Of a stretch of DNA of 64,000 nt, positions 44,394 to 57,669 are shown piece after piece. The position numbers and the translations under genes are program-made. The notes beneath the pieces are model-generated. The model was not told where the DNA came from. It made no database searches and saw nothing but the letters and a program-made list of their open reading frames with translations. The stretch's first letter is position 1. Every line of letters starts with the position of its first letter. Source of the stretch: Naematelia aurantialba (taxonomy: Eukaryota > Basidiomycota > Tremellomycetes > Tremellales > Naemateliaceae); NCBI GenBank assembly GCA_021527695.1, contig JAKFAO010000001.1, positions 806,001 through 870,000 on the forward strand, written 5' to 3'.

Positions 44394-47300
44394 TCACTGG
44401 ACAAGGATATCACCGTGTACCCTCACCTATGGGATCATGAGTTCCAGGTACTGGCGATTCGGAACAAGACGCGACTCACTCTGTAGAGACACGTAAAGTC
44501 TCCTCCCCAATTACTGATGACCTTGAAAATGACGATACCCATGTCCAGTCCCATCTCCGAAACTTCCGGCTCGACAGGGAATGTCTGGACCGGCGACCGA
44601 GAGGCTGGATCGTATGTGTACGTCCCGAGGAGCAGGTAATCGCGCGAGGGAAGCATCGAAGATCTGCATCCGTCAGCTCGTACCGCAACGCGGAAGCTGG
44701 GCGTAGCATGCCCACAGAATTGGACTTACTCGGACTGGGGATGTTGAGCGAGATATTCCGCCGCCTTCCGTTGGTTCTCCTCCCCTTCTACGAGACCCCA
44801 CTGTCCATAGTTAGCATGGATTGGCACGAGTTGCACTGTCTGGTATCCAAAGATTCAACTCACCACCTCAACACTTCTCGGGGCGGTCGACACGTCATGC
44901 GCCAGCTCACTGGCAGCATGCTCCACTGTCACAGCAGTGACGACGATCCGGCGGCTCAAAAGCACCCCGAGTTGGCCCTGATCTCCTCGGAACGGCCAAC
45001 ACCGCCCAACCGTATTGTCAGGATCCAGAGCTCTCGCCGGGCTGTTACCCTCGATCGGCTTCTTTCCCATGATCATCCTGCCGAGCAACGAAGGCTCCTG
45101 CATCACCAGCGTGTCCGTCGTGATTGACGGAATGACCCGCCCACCCGCAGCGAACAATGCATAGTCGGATCGAGCGATGGTGTCTTTGGAGTATTTCAGG
45201 ATCGCGTCGTCGATGAGCGAGCTGAGCAGTGGAGTCAAGTCATCGCCTTTATTCGACTTGATCGTCACGCTTGACGGACGAGCTTGCGTGCCCGAGCTGC
45301 TACCCTTCGGAAGCGACGCGATAGTCTCGCGAATCTTGCGCAATTCGCCCTCGAGAACCTCGATAAACTCAGCCCGGGAGACGATACGACCCATTCCCGT
45401 CTTTTGCTCAATCAATCGTTCTCCCCAGACATCTAATTCCTGTTCGATCTTGCCCCAGCCGAGCTCGCCTGGCTGTCCCATGTTGACATCGGCAATTGCC
45501 TTTCGAACCACGTCTTCCACCTCTCCGCGATCGAGTAGGACCTTCTTCATCTCGCTGAAGAAGATCGGGTCAATATCAACGCCACCATCTGGCAAGCGGC
45601 GAACTGGCATTTGATGCGGCAAAATGCGCTCAAGAGCAGCACGTATGCGCCCATCCTCAAAGACGTCCTTCAGCTCCTGCTCAACCTTTGTTACCCGCGT
45701 CTTGAGGGCTTTGACCTCTTTGCCGACATCGCCCAGTGACTGGATCTTTCCAGATAATTCCGCAATGCTGCCATCGTGAGCTGAAACGCTGGACTTGACC
45801 GCAAGGAGATCCTTCTTGAGAGTTTCGTGCGCTTGTCGAAGACTTTTCAGCAATTGCTCATTGGAAGTGTGGGACTCGTCGTGCTTTTGCCGATCCTTGA
45901 CTACGGCACTCTCGATTCCGATTACCCGCGACTTGAGAGCATCAATGAGGTGTTTGGCTTCCGCGCTGGCAGATTCTGGACTGTGCGACGAGCCTGAAAG
46001 TGTGTTCAACGCCCGCTCAATAGCAGTCAATCTCGCCACCAACTCGTCCATCGATTCTGGAGGAGCATCCGGCGGTAGGTAGCTTTTCCTCCTGCTGTTG
46101 AGACGTTCTAATAGCCGTAGAAGCAAGCTGAGCGCAACAAGCCCTCCTAACCATTTCCACCAGTCTTGCCTGGCCCGTTTGATAAAGTTCTTGGTTGAAC
46201 CGAAAGCTAGTTCCAGTGGAGCCAGAAGAGCGTTCACGAGGAAACGGAGAACGAGCGCGATGCCGTGTAGGAGATTAGTGCTGATAGTCCGCCATGCCGG
46301 TGGACCACGCCGTCGAGGTTGGAATGTAGGTACTGGTGATAGTCTCTCTCGCCCAGGCGTGAGAGCTCGTAGTAGTTGGGCCGGGGTGGGAGATCGTCGA
46401 TACCCGGTGGGCGTGTGTTGCACTCCGACATTGGTGGATCGAGCGTATTGAGATCCACCATCAAAGTTGCTTTCATCATCCCGTTGCGAGTCTCCTGGTC
46501 GCTGCGCTTTTCTCCTCTGCCTCGGCTGTACACCGTATGCTGATTGAAAGCTACTGTCTCCAGGGTTTTTCCGCTTTCCTCGAGTTTCCGCTCTCCCTTC
46601 CAATGCACCTCCCTTGACCACTCCTTCTCCCTCACCCTGCGAGTCCTCCGAATCGTACTGATAGTCGTCCTCTCCAGGTCGGTATGGCATGTCTTCCTCG
46701 GCGGCCTTCCTCCGCCTCGGCTGAGATGGTTCCGAGGTCTTCGGCCTGCTGGCCTCGCGCATCGACCTTACAAACTCTTCCTCCTGCTGGTAGTCGTAGC
46801 TTATCTCGCCTCCTGAACTAGGCTCACCCGACGCAAGGGACGAAAATGACGTGTACTCCTCGCTCTGATCAGATGGACGGAGAAAGTACTTGACAGGCGA
46901 GACCGCCCGTGCTGCCGAAGCAAGTTGCTCAGCTGGAGAACGAGCTCTCTGCACCGCGGGCGGAGGCTGAGACGACTTTGAGGGAGGTTTCCTAGCGGCA
47001 GCGAAGCTGGGGCGATCAGACGGCGGGGTAGGAAGGATGCCGGTCTGTGCCGCGTGGAACGCTGCAGCTATACTAACCAAGGCGTCAGCTTTCGGTGTGC
47101 CGTGCTGGATTTCTTGTCGCTCAAGCTCGACCACCTACTTGACACTTGTATCCTTGAGTCCTATCAGACCGGACCCGTTGGTTTTTAGAGATCTTGATTG
47201 GGGCAATTTGAAGGATCTGTAAGATGCAGGATATCGACAGAGGGAGGTGAAAACACAGGACATCAGCACTCGTGTTTCTTCCTTTGAAAGAAACAAGAGG

Positions 47301-47477
47301 TCGTGTCTGGAGATGGAGCATGGCTCACCCGCTGACAATACTCTCTCCATCCCAGTCGCTCTCTTCCTCGCGTTTCCGCCCCCGAGTGCTCCTGGTACTC
47401 CTAGCAGGTGAAGGCTCCGCCCCTCTCCCGTTTGCCGATGGCGCCGGACTCGCTGGTGGAGCTCGACGGGGCGGCAT
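44394..47477 (-). CDS. SUN-domain inner nuclear membrane protein (Sad1 type)
   Basis: Minus-strand exons 47477-47329, 47216-47139, 47072-44864, 44800-44730, 44663-44480 and 44426-44394 join to 2,724 nt, 907 residues. The N-terminal half is a disordered, basic and Pro/Ser-rich nucleoplasmic part. A hydrophobic pair follows (LLHGIALVLRFLVNALL and WLGGLVALSLLLRLL), then coiled coil (about ESMDELVARLTAIERAL to KVEQELKDVFEDG). The SUN domain is at the C-terminus: DYALFAAGGRVIPSI, NTVGRCWPFRGDQGQLGVLL, VTVEHAASELAHDVSTAPRS, VEVWGLVEGEENQRKAAEYL, and a final VRVHGDILVQ after intron 5. By family it spans the inner nuclear membrane, binds KASH proteins in the perinuclear space and links chromatin or the spindle pole body to the cytoskeleton. 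The start ATG (47477) precedes a basic PPRRAPPASPAPSANG segment. Confidence 0.9.
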
Positions 47478-48030
47478 ACCGGCGTGCTTTTGCGGGCAGC
47501 GAGCAACAGCAAGCAGCAAAGATAGGTCTGATCAAGCAGGTGTGTTGGGTTTGACCCGAAGAGATGGGCGATGCTTTGTAGAACTTTTCTCGTTGATTGA
47601 TGGACTGGCGGCGCAGAACCAGTTGTTTTGATTTTGCCTGGCCCGTTGCTGATTTCCGGCACGTGTAATGTCCCCAGGCGATGGCGGTGGACAAGTATGC
47701 TGTGTGGACTGCAGATATCGTAGCCCGCTCAAAGTCACTGCCCAAGCCTGCGTGTTGACAAGGCGGCGAAGTGTCCCCCAGTGTCAACAGACAATCAAGC
47801 CGTAAAGGAGAAAACAAAAAAAGGTCGAAGCGCGTGTCCTCGACGTGTGTTTCACCGCGCGACGCTGGTGTCTGTGATATTCCTCATACTCGCTACTCGT
47901 CACTGGACAATTACAGATGACTTTTGGCAGATGCATAGAAGAGGGGGAGTTTGCACAATGCACTTGATGAGAACTGGCAGCTGACGCTTCAAATGGAAAT
48001 TGATAGATGACGAGTACACTCCAGTCTTGA
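47478..48030. other. Intergenic region, promoter of the SUN gene
   Basis: Lies between two minus-strand genes: 5' of the SUN gene and 3' of the Zn2Cys6 regulator. Short frames only. No element is recognised. Confidence 0.5.
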
Positions 48031-51000
48031 TTACCACCAGACATCCCCGCCGAGGGGATTCTGGTCCGCGCCATTCGCCCCTAGTTCTGCTGACCCGCTC
48101 GGTCCACCTAGGCGATTATCCACTTCAGCTGGCAAGAAAAATTGCTCCATTCCCATGAAGGGAGTCATCTCCATAGGCCCAGACGTGGCTCCAAGTGACT
48201 GCCCGTCCAAGAACCTGCGAGGCGCTTGTCAGCCCCTCGAAACTGAAAGTGATCACATGGGAAACCCACAAAGGCAATTGGTCTCCTTCTCCCAGTGTCA
48301 GTCCTGCCTTTTCAAGCGTTTCCTGTGCGAACAGAGAATCAAACTCAAACAAATCGGTGGCTGACGACGGAGAGTCATTGATGATTTGCCCAGCCTGCTG
48401 CAGAAGCATGGAACCTGGCGAAACGCCGGTCGTGTTACCGGGTGTCGGGGTCGGATAGTACGCCGGGTTGACGAGTTGAGACGGTGAAAAGGTAGGCGTG
48501 GTCTGGTTCGGCGCCATACTTGGCAGAGAGAGGGCGCCTTTCTTCGGTGACGGAGCCACGGAAGCAGCGGGAATGACTTTGGCTCTACGTGCTCGGCGAA
48601 GGATGAGGCGTAATGATCTCGCATAACGACCAGCAGGGACTGGAAAGAATCGTCAGCACAGCAGCATACATCATCGTCATCGCAGGGTGTGTGGGACGCG
48701 CGAGGGGAGGGGAGGGGGAAGAAGTGGAGACGGGGCGATGACCCGAGTGGTCTATCTCACTATCAGATAAGACGGTCGCGAGTTCCTCCACGTCCTTGGC
48801 GGTTTTCTTCAGATTCAGCTCGTTGGGGAACAACCTTGCAATGCGAATCAAGAAGGACGCCGCGAAAGCCGCACAAACATCTATGTTCCCATCAGCTCGG
48901 CATACGAGGCATTGAGCTCGGACATGTGACTTACGCGTGTAATGAACGGCATACCGCAGACCATTCCGATACTGGGCCTACATATTAACGTCTTGCCTTG
49001 CGGGCGATAGTCCCGGAACTCACGTTCTCGCCCCGCAGACAGATCTCGATACATCTCTGCGCGTTGCGCATCGCACGAATGGCAAGATGTCTTTTCTCGT
49101 CGGGCATGCCCACAACATCCGTTGATTCCCGAATGCCTCGCAGCAGCTGAGAATTCACGAACAGTTCCGCGTATTGACGTTGGATTATGACTGGTAGCGA
49201 TGAGTCACGCACTATTCATACTATTAGATCGAACTCACGAGATTCGCGGAAAAAGTCCCCTCTGCCCTTGCCAAATCGATCCGCTGCAGTCGGTCAGTGG
49301 GAGGCCAAACTGCGAAGAATGTCAACGTACACAAGACACGATCCCAGTATCGCTCCCACGCATCGAAATCGTTATTCGCCTGCTTCAGTCGTCTCAAAGT
49401 GCTTTCCGCGATTGGCAAATCCGGCGACGCTGTCAACTCAATGTGCAGTGGTGCTAGCTCGGGTCAGTCGCTGGCTGTATTACGCCATCTAGATTATGTG
49501 GCTCACCTCGCAAAGCCATCAACTCGACAGTAGACACTAATCTGGCGTCTGATGTGATTGACAACGGATGCTCCAGCAAACGACGACATTGGTGTATCGT
49601 CTCGTCCTCCCGTAAGATTGCAGGCCGCCCCATTCCATATGCCATCCTATCTAGTGTCAGCTGGTTCATAAAAGGACGCCCGTAGACGCACTGATGTTCA
49701 ACGAGATACAGCTAGTGAGGGGTCAGCGGCCGCCGCGCTAGATGAAGACAACTTACGCAGAACCAGACTCTTGAATGAACCACCAGATGCCTCTCCTCCT
49801 CCAATTCTTCTCTTGATTTCCCCCTTCCCATCCCACTTCTAAGCAGATGAATGAACGATCGATTGATCCCCATGTCAATGGCCATCCGCACTGCATGACC
49901 GCCTGGTAGCCACCCATTCTCACTAAAAGCTGACAACAGGACTGTACCAAAGTCAGCGCGCGCTTCCTATGATGAACCCTCACTCATTGCTTGCACCGCT
50001 TCGATGCGCACGACCGGATTAAACAGTGTACCAACGGCTGTGCGGCAGTTAGATGTGCACCAATGGAGCAGTGGACCTGGACATACCTATACGTTGAGCA
50101 TGTTGCCGACAGGCGGTCTGTACATCGCTGATAGGTCCGCCTCCATCTCGGACTCTAGCCCCGACCATACATATTGCTGTAATTGAGAAAGGCGACCTGA
50201 CTCGCAGGCTTACTTTCGTCAGCATACATTTGCATATTTGTCGGAGAGCCTCACGCTTCCCATGTGTCAACGTTCGGATCGTAGCAGGGTATGAAATTGG
50301 AGGAACCGGCATAGAATCTGGGCCACATCAGTAAGATACTTGGAACGGCCCCAGCGAATGCTTACATCCGCATCAGTTCTCTGCCTTCATCTTCAGTTAC
50401 AGCGCCCTCGGCAACAATGTCGGGATAAGCGTGTATGTGTGTTCGTTTGACTTTCGCTTTACCCTTGTTAGAACCACCAGTTGGTGGTAGGTTTTGGGAC
50501 TCGATCACCGTAGGGCCGTGTGGGATCGTCGGGCTGAACCGTGCTTTCTTCTGCGGATGGGTGCTCTCGTCTTCTCCCTTCCCTTCGACACTGCTTGCGG
50601 CCATGGGAGTAGCCCGCTTGAGAGGTGTCTGTCCCGAGGTCGAGGGCTGACTCTGCTCCTCTCTTGCTCGCTCCACAGCAGCCTCCACTAGGCCAGCCAT
50701 ACTCGACATTGCTCCGAGGGGATTGATAATCTCCTCTGGATCTAGAAGGTCGTTCGGCTCGGCAGACCCGGCACGTGAGGGAGGAAGAGACATATGCCTC
50801 CCAGCGCTAAGGCTGCCTCCAGGAGGATCAATGCGTGGCGCAGGCCACGAGATTGAGTGAGATGGCAGAGGCGGAGGTGGACGACCGCGTTCAAGTACGG
50901 ATGATTCAGCAACTGCTCCTGGATGGGTAGAACTTGGACGGGCGATATCGTTGTAAGGACTCGTTTGATTACGATACGAAGGTGTTGAAGCAGTTTCTGA

Positions 51001-51891
51001 ACCATCGCCGCGAGTGAGGAATACTTCCTGGCGAGGAGGGAAGCCGAAATTCGTCCCCGCAATCGGCATGCTATCGAAATTCGACTGGGCAAAGGAGCTC
51101 GGATCCGCCATTTGCGATCCCCAAAATCCTCCAGAACTAGCCAGCGACGAGTATTGTCCTGCCTGACTTGGCGTGGACGCAGTGGCCAAGGATAGGTTGC
51201 TGGACTGAATGATGTGAGGGTGGTGGGAAGAGATGTGGGCAGATGCACCATACTCTGGTGTAGTCTGTGTTGGTGCAGGTGTTGGACCAGACCCATTGGA
51301 AGCATTCGAACTCATTCCTGCTCGTAAAGTTGAGACGAGGTCTGTGAGGGTGCTCTGAATGTTCGAAACTTGACTCTCGAGCGAGCGTATACGGCTACCG
51401 AATGTCAGAATATTTGGTGGGGGTAAACGACTCTTACGTACTCTTCACCCACATTACCGTCGCTTGCGCCCCCTCGTCCAGGCTTCTCCATAACACATTC
51501 AAGCCCACCATTTCGACATCGTTTACATGGAGGATCCTCAGCACCGACACATCGCATCTTCATTCTTCTGCAGTTGTTCTGGAATCATCAGTACCATATC
51601 CCATTTCACGAGACATCCTGCAAGGTACCCACACATGCACCTGGGGACAGATGAGCCAATCACACAACGAAAGTCACGGGCGAGGCACTTACGATTGACA
51701 CGATTTATCACACCCTTCTTCTCCCCCTTGTCGCCTTTCGTTTCCTCCCGGCCTTTAGCCTCGCCTTTAACGGCACCGTGCCCCTCTTCGCCATCGTCGT
51801 CGTCCTCAGGCGTATACTCCACCTGATTGTCGGTATAGTCGGATTCCCGACGACTGGAGGATGCAGCATTGTATCCCGGATAGGGTTGCAT
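48031..51891 (-). CDS. Zn2Cys6 transcription factor with fungal_trans-type domain
   Basis: Minus-strand gene of many exons; the first five are 51891-51693, 51640-51633, 51578-51442, 51394-50366 and 50317-50255, in consistent phase. The zinc cluster is assembled from three exons: INRVN, then the 8-nt exon giving R-A-C, then NNCRRMKMRCVG and PPCKRCRNGGLECV, so CX2CX6CX7CX2CX6C. A coiled coil follows (RIRSLESQVSNIQSTLTDLV). A Ser/Pro-rich linker of about 300 residues leads to the regulatory domain: IFYAGSSNFIPCYDPNVDTW, SENGWLPGGHAVRMAIDMG, EELEEERHLVVHSRVWFC, MGRPAILREDETIHQCRRLL. The tail is Pro/Gly-rich and ends GGDVWW at the TAA at 48031-48033. It is a nuclear regulator; its targets are unknown. 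The domain resembles the Mut3/Cha4-like group by memory only. Confidence 0.8.
51633..51640 (-). other. 8-nt micro-exon of the Zn2Cys6 gene
   Basis: The minus strand reads CCCCAG, then GTGCATGT, then GTGGGT. The 8 bases complete Arg (with one base from exon 1) and add Ala and Cys, supplying the first zinc-binding cysteine. The phase before is 1 and after is 0, so removing the exon breaks the frame. Confidence 0.75.
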
Positions 51892-52378
51892 CGTATCACC
51901 AGAATGGTGCGCCCGAGCGGGAGTTTAAAGCTCGTTAAACGAAGCGTTGACTCCCACGCACCAGCGAGGTCATTGAGTGACCGCTGAATGCACCCAGCAA
52001 ATTTGAGAGGCTAGACTTCGAATGGCACCAGCCACCCACGGGGAATCAAAATGTTGCCGTCGCGCCGAGATCCTTTTTGGGCTCCTCGCTGGTCTGCAAG
52101 GTTTTACTGCTGCACGTGTTGCGCAGAGTACGCCTGTCGTCCTAAAGTATCGTAGCGGTCGTCTCCAAGAGTGAAATGCGATGAATAGTAGTTTGAATCA
52201 TCGGACAGCAGGCAATTACCCGGTGCAGCCACCGGGTAAGCCGGTCCGGGTTCCGAAGTGTAAATTCCACGTCACTTTTGATACTCGTTGGTCCGCGTCA
52301 TCTAATGAGCGCGTAGCTGAACGCGTCTCTTGATATTTTCCTTCCTGGCTGGTAACGCCTGGTATCGAAGCGTCCAAG
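51892..52378. promoter_or_regulatory. Shared divergent promoter of the Zn2Cys6 gene and SMC1
   Basis: 487 bases between the start codons of two divergent genes (51891 minus, 52379 plus). No ORF of interest. No factor site is assigned. Confidence 0.5.
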
Positions 52379-55300
52379 ATGCCGCTCAAGAGACTTGAGC
52401 TGTTCAACTTCAAGTCCTACAAGGGGACACAGGTATGTCCAGCTATCCAGCCGATGGTCCTTACATGTGTCTAACGCTCGCGCAGGTCATCGACTTTGGC
52501 GAGTCCCCGTTCATCTGCATCATCGGTCCCAATGGCGCGGGAAAGTCCAACCTGATGGATGCCATCTCCTTCGTGCTGGGCGTCAAGTCGGCTCAGCTGC
52601 GTAGTACTCAACTCAAAGACTTGGTATATAGGGGCCGGAAAGCCCTTCAAGCGGAAGGAGAGGAAAGCATGGCCATTGAGGAGACGCCGATTGACACGTT
52701 GGAAACCGCAGAGGACATGGATGGCCGCACAGCATGGGTCATGGCTGTCTACGAGGACGAGAAAGCCAGGGAGTGGAGGTTCAGACGAAGGTGTGTCACG
52801 TCTCGATTGTCATCTTTGCTTATCCATATCGCAGCATCTCGACGGCCGGACAGTCGACCTATTATCTCAATCAGAGAGAGGTAGCATGGAAAAATTATAA
52901 CCAGCAGCTCGAGAAGTTCAATATTCTTGTTAAGGCAAAGAACTTTCTGGTATTCCAGGGCGATGTGGAAGGAGTCGCTAGCCAAGATAGCAAAGCCCTC
53001 GCCAAGCTAATCGATCGGATTAGCGGGTAAGCAGCCCAACCCTGCCATTTCTGGTTTCTCATTCTCTCTAGGTCTCTGGATCTCGCGCAGGCGTACGAAG
53101 CTGCCAAAGCCGAGCAGGATAAAGCGACCGAGGCATCCACAGCCAACTACTCGAAGAAGCGGAGTATGCTTTCGGAGGTGAAGCACTTTAGGGAGCAACG
53201 TGATGAAGTCCGACACTGGGAAAGACTCCGAGATTCTAAAGTGAGCCGTCTTTGTCATCCGAGAAGTACGCTGATTTGAAAGGACGCTACAATTCAACGC
53301 CATCTATTATGGAGATTATTTCACCTGACAAGCGAGATCACCGAATCGACTCGGAAAGTGGAAGAAGCCAACGAGCGTTTAACGAGCCTACGGGAAACAG
53401 CTGTAAGCGTTATGGCGCCCCGCTTGTCAGTGACTAACCCCAGCAGGCGGTAGACGATGCTGCCCTGCGGAATGCCAAAAAGGAACAAGCACAAGCCCAG
53501 CTTTTCGCAAAAAAACGCGAAGGGAATGTCAAGAAGCTCGAAAAAGCTTATGAAGATAAGGTGAGCGTCTCTATCAATGCGGTACCCAAGCTGACGGCAC
53601 CCGCAGAAGCCAGAATTGGTCGCAGTGGAAACACAGATTGCACACTCCACCAAAAAAGCAAGGAATGCTGCGCATCTCTTGGAGAGAGTCCAGAAGGACG
53701 AAGAGCGTCAGGCGGAGAGTGTGAAGGCGCTCGAAAAAGGGAAGACAGACATCGAGAATCGCATGCAAGAGGCTGCCAGTACGTCCGTCGAAGCATGAAG
53801 GGTTGCTCCTGACGAGATGATAGCGAGACAACGAGAGAGAAGTCGCTCGTCGGGGCGCGCCTTGAGTGCTGCTCAACTCAAGCAATATCGTGATCTGTAG
53901 GTCACAGGGCTTGGAAGATTCCATGCTTACCGAGTCAGACGGTCTCAGGCAAACCTTCTCGCAGTCAGCGAGCGCCAAACGGTCGAGTCTCTGCGACGTC
54001 AGCAGAAGACCCAAGGTGATGCGCTGGCGGCAGTAGAAGACAAGCTGCAACAGGCGGAGAGGCAGAAGAGCAAGTTGACAAGCGAGATTGCAGACCTTCA
54101 ACAACGGGAGGAAGCGGTACGTCAACAGTATATGTTCAATGCTGATGCTCAGCGCGTGACCCGTGTCGAAGAGATGAACGATGACAAGGAATCGATCAAG
54201 GCGCAGCTCGATCATGCTGCTGCTGAGCGCAGCCGCATCAGGTAGGGCTAAGGAAAGACAGCCTGCTCACGCTTCAGCATGAAGGAGACGGAGATCAACG
54301 AGAAGCTCCAGGATACCTACAATAAGCTCCTTCAAGCTGGTGTGGACAAGCGAGAGAGCGAGCGAGAGGTGAAGCTTCGGGACGCGATCACCAACTTGAA
54401 GCGCATTTTTCCTGGTTCGTCAGATTTATCGTATTAGTGCGCGGTGCTCATTGAGTAGGTGTCCACGGTCGCATTGTTGAGCTTTGCAAACCCACAGCAC
54501 GTCGTTACGAGACGGCTGTGATGACAGTACTTGGTCGTAATATCGACGCAGTGATTGTCGAGCACGAGAAGACTGCCATTGACTGCATCGAGGTTAGCTC
54601 CAACCTTACTTCATTGCTGACAACTAGTATATGCGCAGTCAGCGAATCGGACAAGCGACGTTTATACCTCTGGATACGATTCAGGTCAAACCCGTATCGG
54701 AGAGGCTGCGCAACTTCGCCAAGGGCGCACGACTTGCCATCGATTGTATCGAGTACAGTCCGGGAGTTGAGCGCGCAATGCAACACGCGTGTAGTAACTC
54801 CATGGTCTGCGATTCTATGGATGTGGCGAGATACATCTGTTACGAGAAGGGGCAGGAGGTGAAAGGTGAGGCACGGTATTGGCATGACTGACGGGAAAGC
54901 CGTCACTTTGGATGGTACAGTGATTCACAAGAGTGGTTTGATCACCGGAGGTACCGGTTCGACAGGCGGGCGGAAATTCAGCGACAACGACGTGCAGGGT
55001 AAAGAGATGCAAAAGGTCTGAGCTGACATTAGGTCTACAACGTATGAAAGAAGGTTATCTGCAGCAATTGCGGGACTTGGTCCGATCTAAGCCCAGCGAC
55101 AAGGCAGATGAAGGGCTGCTTGAGTCGCTTAGCAGGCTCGAAGCAGAACTTGCAGTAGCGAGCGATGATCTCGTACGTCTGTGTGCTAATACGACAACTA
55201 ACAGAGTCAGAGTGCCACTCACCTGCGACTCGAGGGCCTTCGCAAGGAGCTTGCGGCTGTCGAACGTGAAATCGAGAAGCTCGCGCCGGATGTCGCAAGA

Positions 55301-57135
55301 AAACGACGAGCCGCACAAGCCACAGCCGGCGAGCTCGATGGTCTGCTCACGACCATCAGCGCCGCAGATGATAGCGTATTTGGTGCCTTCTGCCGACAGA
55401 TCAATGTCGCCAGTATCCGTGAGTACGAGGATGTTCAGCTCAAGATGGCCAAGGAAGAAAGCGAAGCGTTGGAGGCTTTTGCCACTCAGCAGGCTCGTGT
55501 CAATCATCAGCTCGCATTCGAGATTGCTCAATTACAAAATACCCGAGACCGCATAGCGCAACTTCAAGCTAGCATCGCTAGTGAAGAGGTAGTTGCCGAG
55601 ACTTTGCAAGTTTCCAAGGAGAAACTCGAGCAGGAGTTGGAGGATCTTCAAAGCGAAATAGAGCGACAACGCCACAAGCTTGAAGAAGCGAAGTTAAAGC
55701 TTGACGCTGCAAATCGAACAGTTGATGAGACGCGAGATGCTGCACGCAAGACTCAAAGGCTGATCGATAAGGCGCTCAAGGAGATTGCGGGGAGTAATGA
55801 CGAGATTGAGAAGTCGGCTTCGGACAGACATGCAATCTACCGACGATGCCGCCTGGAGGAAATCGACTTGCCATTGCACTCTGGATCATTGGACGCGGTA
55901 CCTTTGGAAGAAGTGAGTGGACCAGACGTACACGGCAATGCTGACGATGATAGGCAGTACAAGAGTCAGATCAGATGGATATCGACGACGATGGCACGCA
56001 AAGGCCAGCTAAGACTAAGGACTACGGCATTGTGCCTGACTTTGACGAGCTGGAGGACGAAGACAAAGAGGTAGGACTGTCAAGCATGAGCGGTTGAGCC
56101 AGCTGACGCCACATGCAGAATGGCAGTGAGGAGGTGGGCAGAGAGTTTGAGACACAAATCGCGAAGATGAAGGCGGACTTGGAGAGAATGGCACCCAACA
56201 TGAAAGCTGTGGACCGGTTTGTCTTTCCCGTTGGCGTGGTCGGAATCCGGTGATGACGTCGACCAGCCTTGCAGATGTTCAAGGAGCTCTGGACGATGTT
56301 GAGCGGGAAGCCGAAGCAACTAGACAAGACAGCAAAGCTGCCAAGGACAAATTCCAGGAGATTAGAAAGAAACGGCAAGTTACTTTGTCCGTCCAAGTTT
56401 GCATCTGACAGCGTCAGGGTGGACTTGTTTCAGCGAGCCTATGACCATATGTCAGGTTGCATCGACAAGATCTACAAGGACTTGACGAAGACTTCGAATC
56501 AGGCGGGCGCCGCAACGGGTGGTGTCGCCTTCTTAAGTCTAGAGGAGCCCGACGTGGGTTGCCCTGGCGAAGAGACGTGAAGGTGCTAAATCTTGAGTAG
56601 GAGCCTTATCTCGGCGGGGTCAAATACAACGTGATGCCTCCTGGGAAACGATGGGTGGAGATGGAACAATTGTCAGGTGGAGAAAAGACCATGGCAGCAC
56701 TTGCACTGCTGTTCGCCATCCACAGGTGAGATGGCATTTGTGTAAGGAATTGTGCTTTGCTGATGCTCTCAAAGCTTTCATCCTGCGCCGTTTTTCGTGC
56801 TGGACGAGGTGGACGCTGCTCTGGATATCACCAATGTAGCCAAGCTTGCCCGCTACGTGCGAAGTCAAGCAGAGCAGGACGTGCAATTCTTGATCATCTC
56901 GCTGAAGAACACATTGTGAGTAGACTGCTTTTGATGGTTCTTCCAAAGGACGGAGGACTCACACTGTCAGGTATGAACATGCCGACGGACTTGTCGGCGT
57001 CTACCGGGACCAAGAAGTCAACTCCTCAAAGACGCTGAGTTTGGACCTTCGCAAGGTGAGTTTGAAGATCAGCTCCGATTATCCGGGTGACAAGCACCAT
57101 GTGATGTCTGCTGATGGGTTCAGTATGTCGAATAG
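52379..57135 (+). CDS. SMC1: Cohesin subunit Smc1
   Basis: Twenty-four exons join to 3,744 nt, 1,247 residues; they start at 52379, 52486, 52835, 53072, 53283, 53447, 53607, 53824, 53939, 54153, 54278, 54459, 54628, 54900, 55033, 55205, 55954, 56119, 56267, 56418, 56601, 56775, 56971 and 57124. The protein begins [16 protein letters not shown]. Walker A is GPNGAGKSN. Long coiled coils flank the hinge (VHGRIVELC to SGLITGGTG, about 54.46-54.99 kb). The Smc1-typical [11 protein letters not shown] comes before the ABC signature [17 protein letters not shown], and Walker B is [12 protein letters not shown]. It is the ATPase arm of the cohesin ring that holds sister chromatids together, in the nucleus. 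The ATG has no in-frame competitor and the length is typical. One intron (56375-56417) has a GC donor (CG|GCAAGT); the rest are GT-AG. Confidence 0.95.
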
Positions 57136-57669
57136 GCTGCGTAGTGAATGATGGAATGTAGAGTTGTATGCATGCATCTCTGCGTCTGCTCGTGGTGCTC
57201 TGCCTTGATGCGCAAAGGGGGATGTGCACGGAACATGTAAGAGGGGTCTACAGACATAGTAGAAGAGAGGACGGTGAACCAGTGCCAAACTGTCGAAATT
57301 CAGGGAAGTGTTGAGATGGGTTGTGACGCGGGCGGTTCAGGCGGGTTTCAGCAAAACGGCCACACTCTAGTCACCCGCTCTCAGTCTGGTTCCACATTTA
57401 CCATATATACTCTCGGCACTCGTATTCTCTTGTCAAACATCCTCGTCTATAGCTCACTTAGTTGGGGTGTACCTACACTCCTCGTCTCGAAGGGAACGAC
57501 CCAAGTGCTGAAGAGCCCAATTGTACTTGCGACCGTTCAGGCTCCCCGTCGCCTTTCTCCTTTCCTGTTTTCCTTTCTTGGCCGCATTCGTATTCTCCAT
57601 CCGGGCAGCTGTCGCTCTCACGTCACTTGATATTCCGTGAGGGAAGGGGGCCGTAGCAATATCGACACC
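57136..57669. other. Intergenic region, promoter of the hexokinase gene
   Basis: Between SMC1 and the hexokinase gene, both plus strand. A TATATA-like stretch occurs near 57403-57412 (ACCATATATACTC), about 260 bases before the hexokinase start, and is a candidate TATA box. No gene is seen. Confidence 0.5.
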
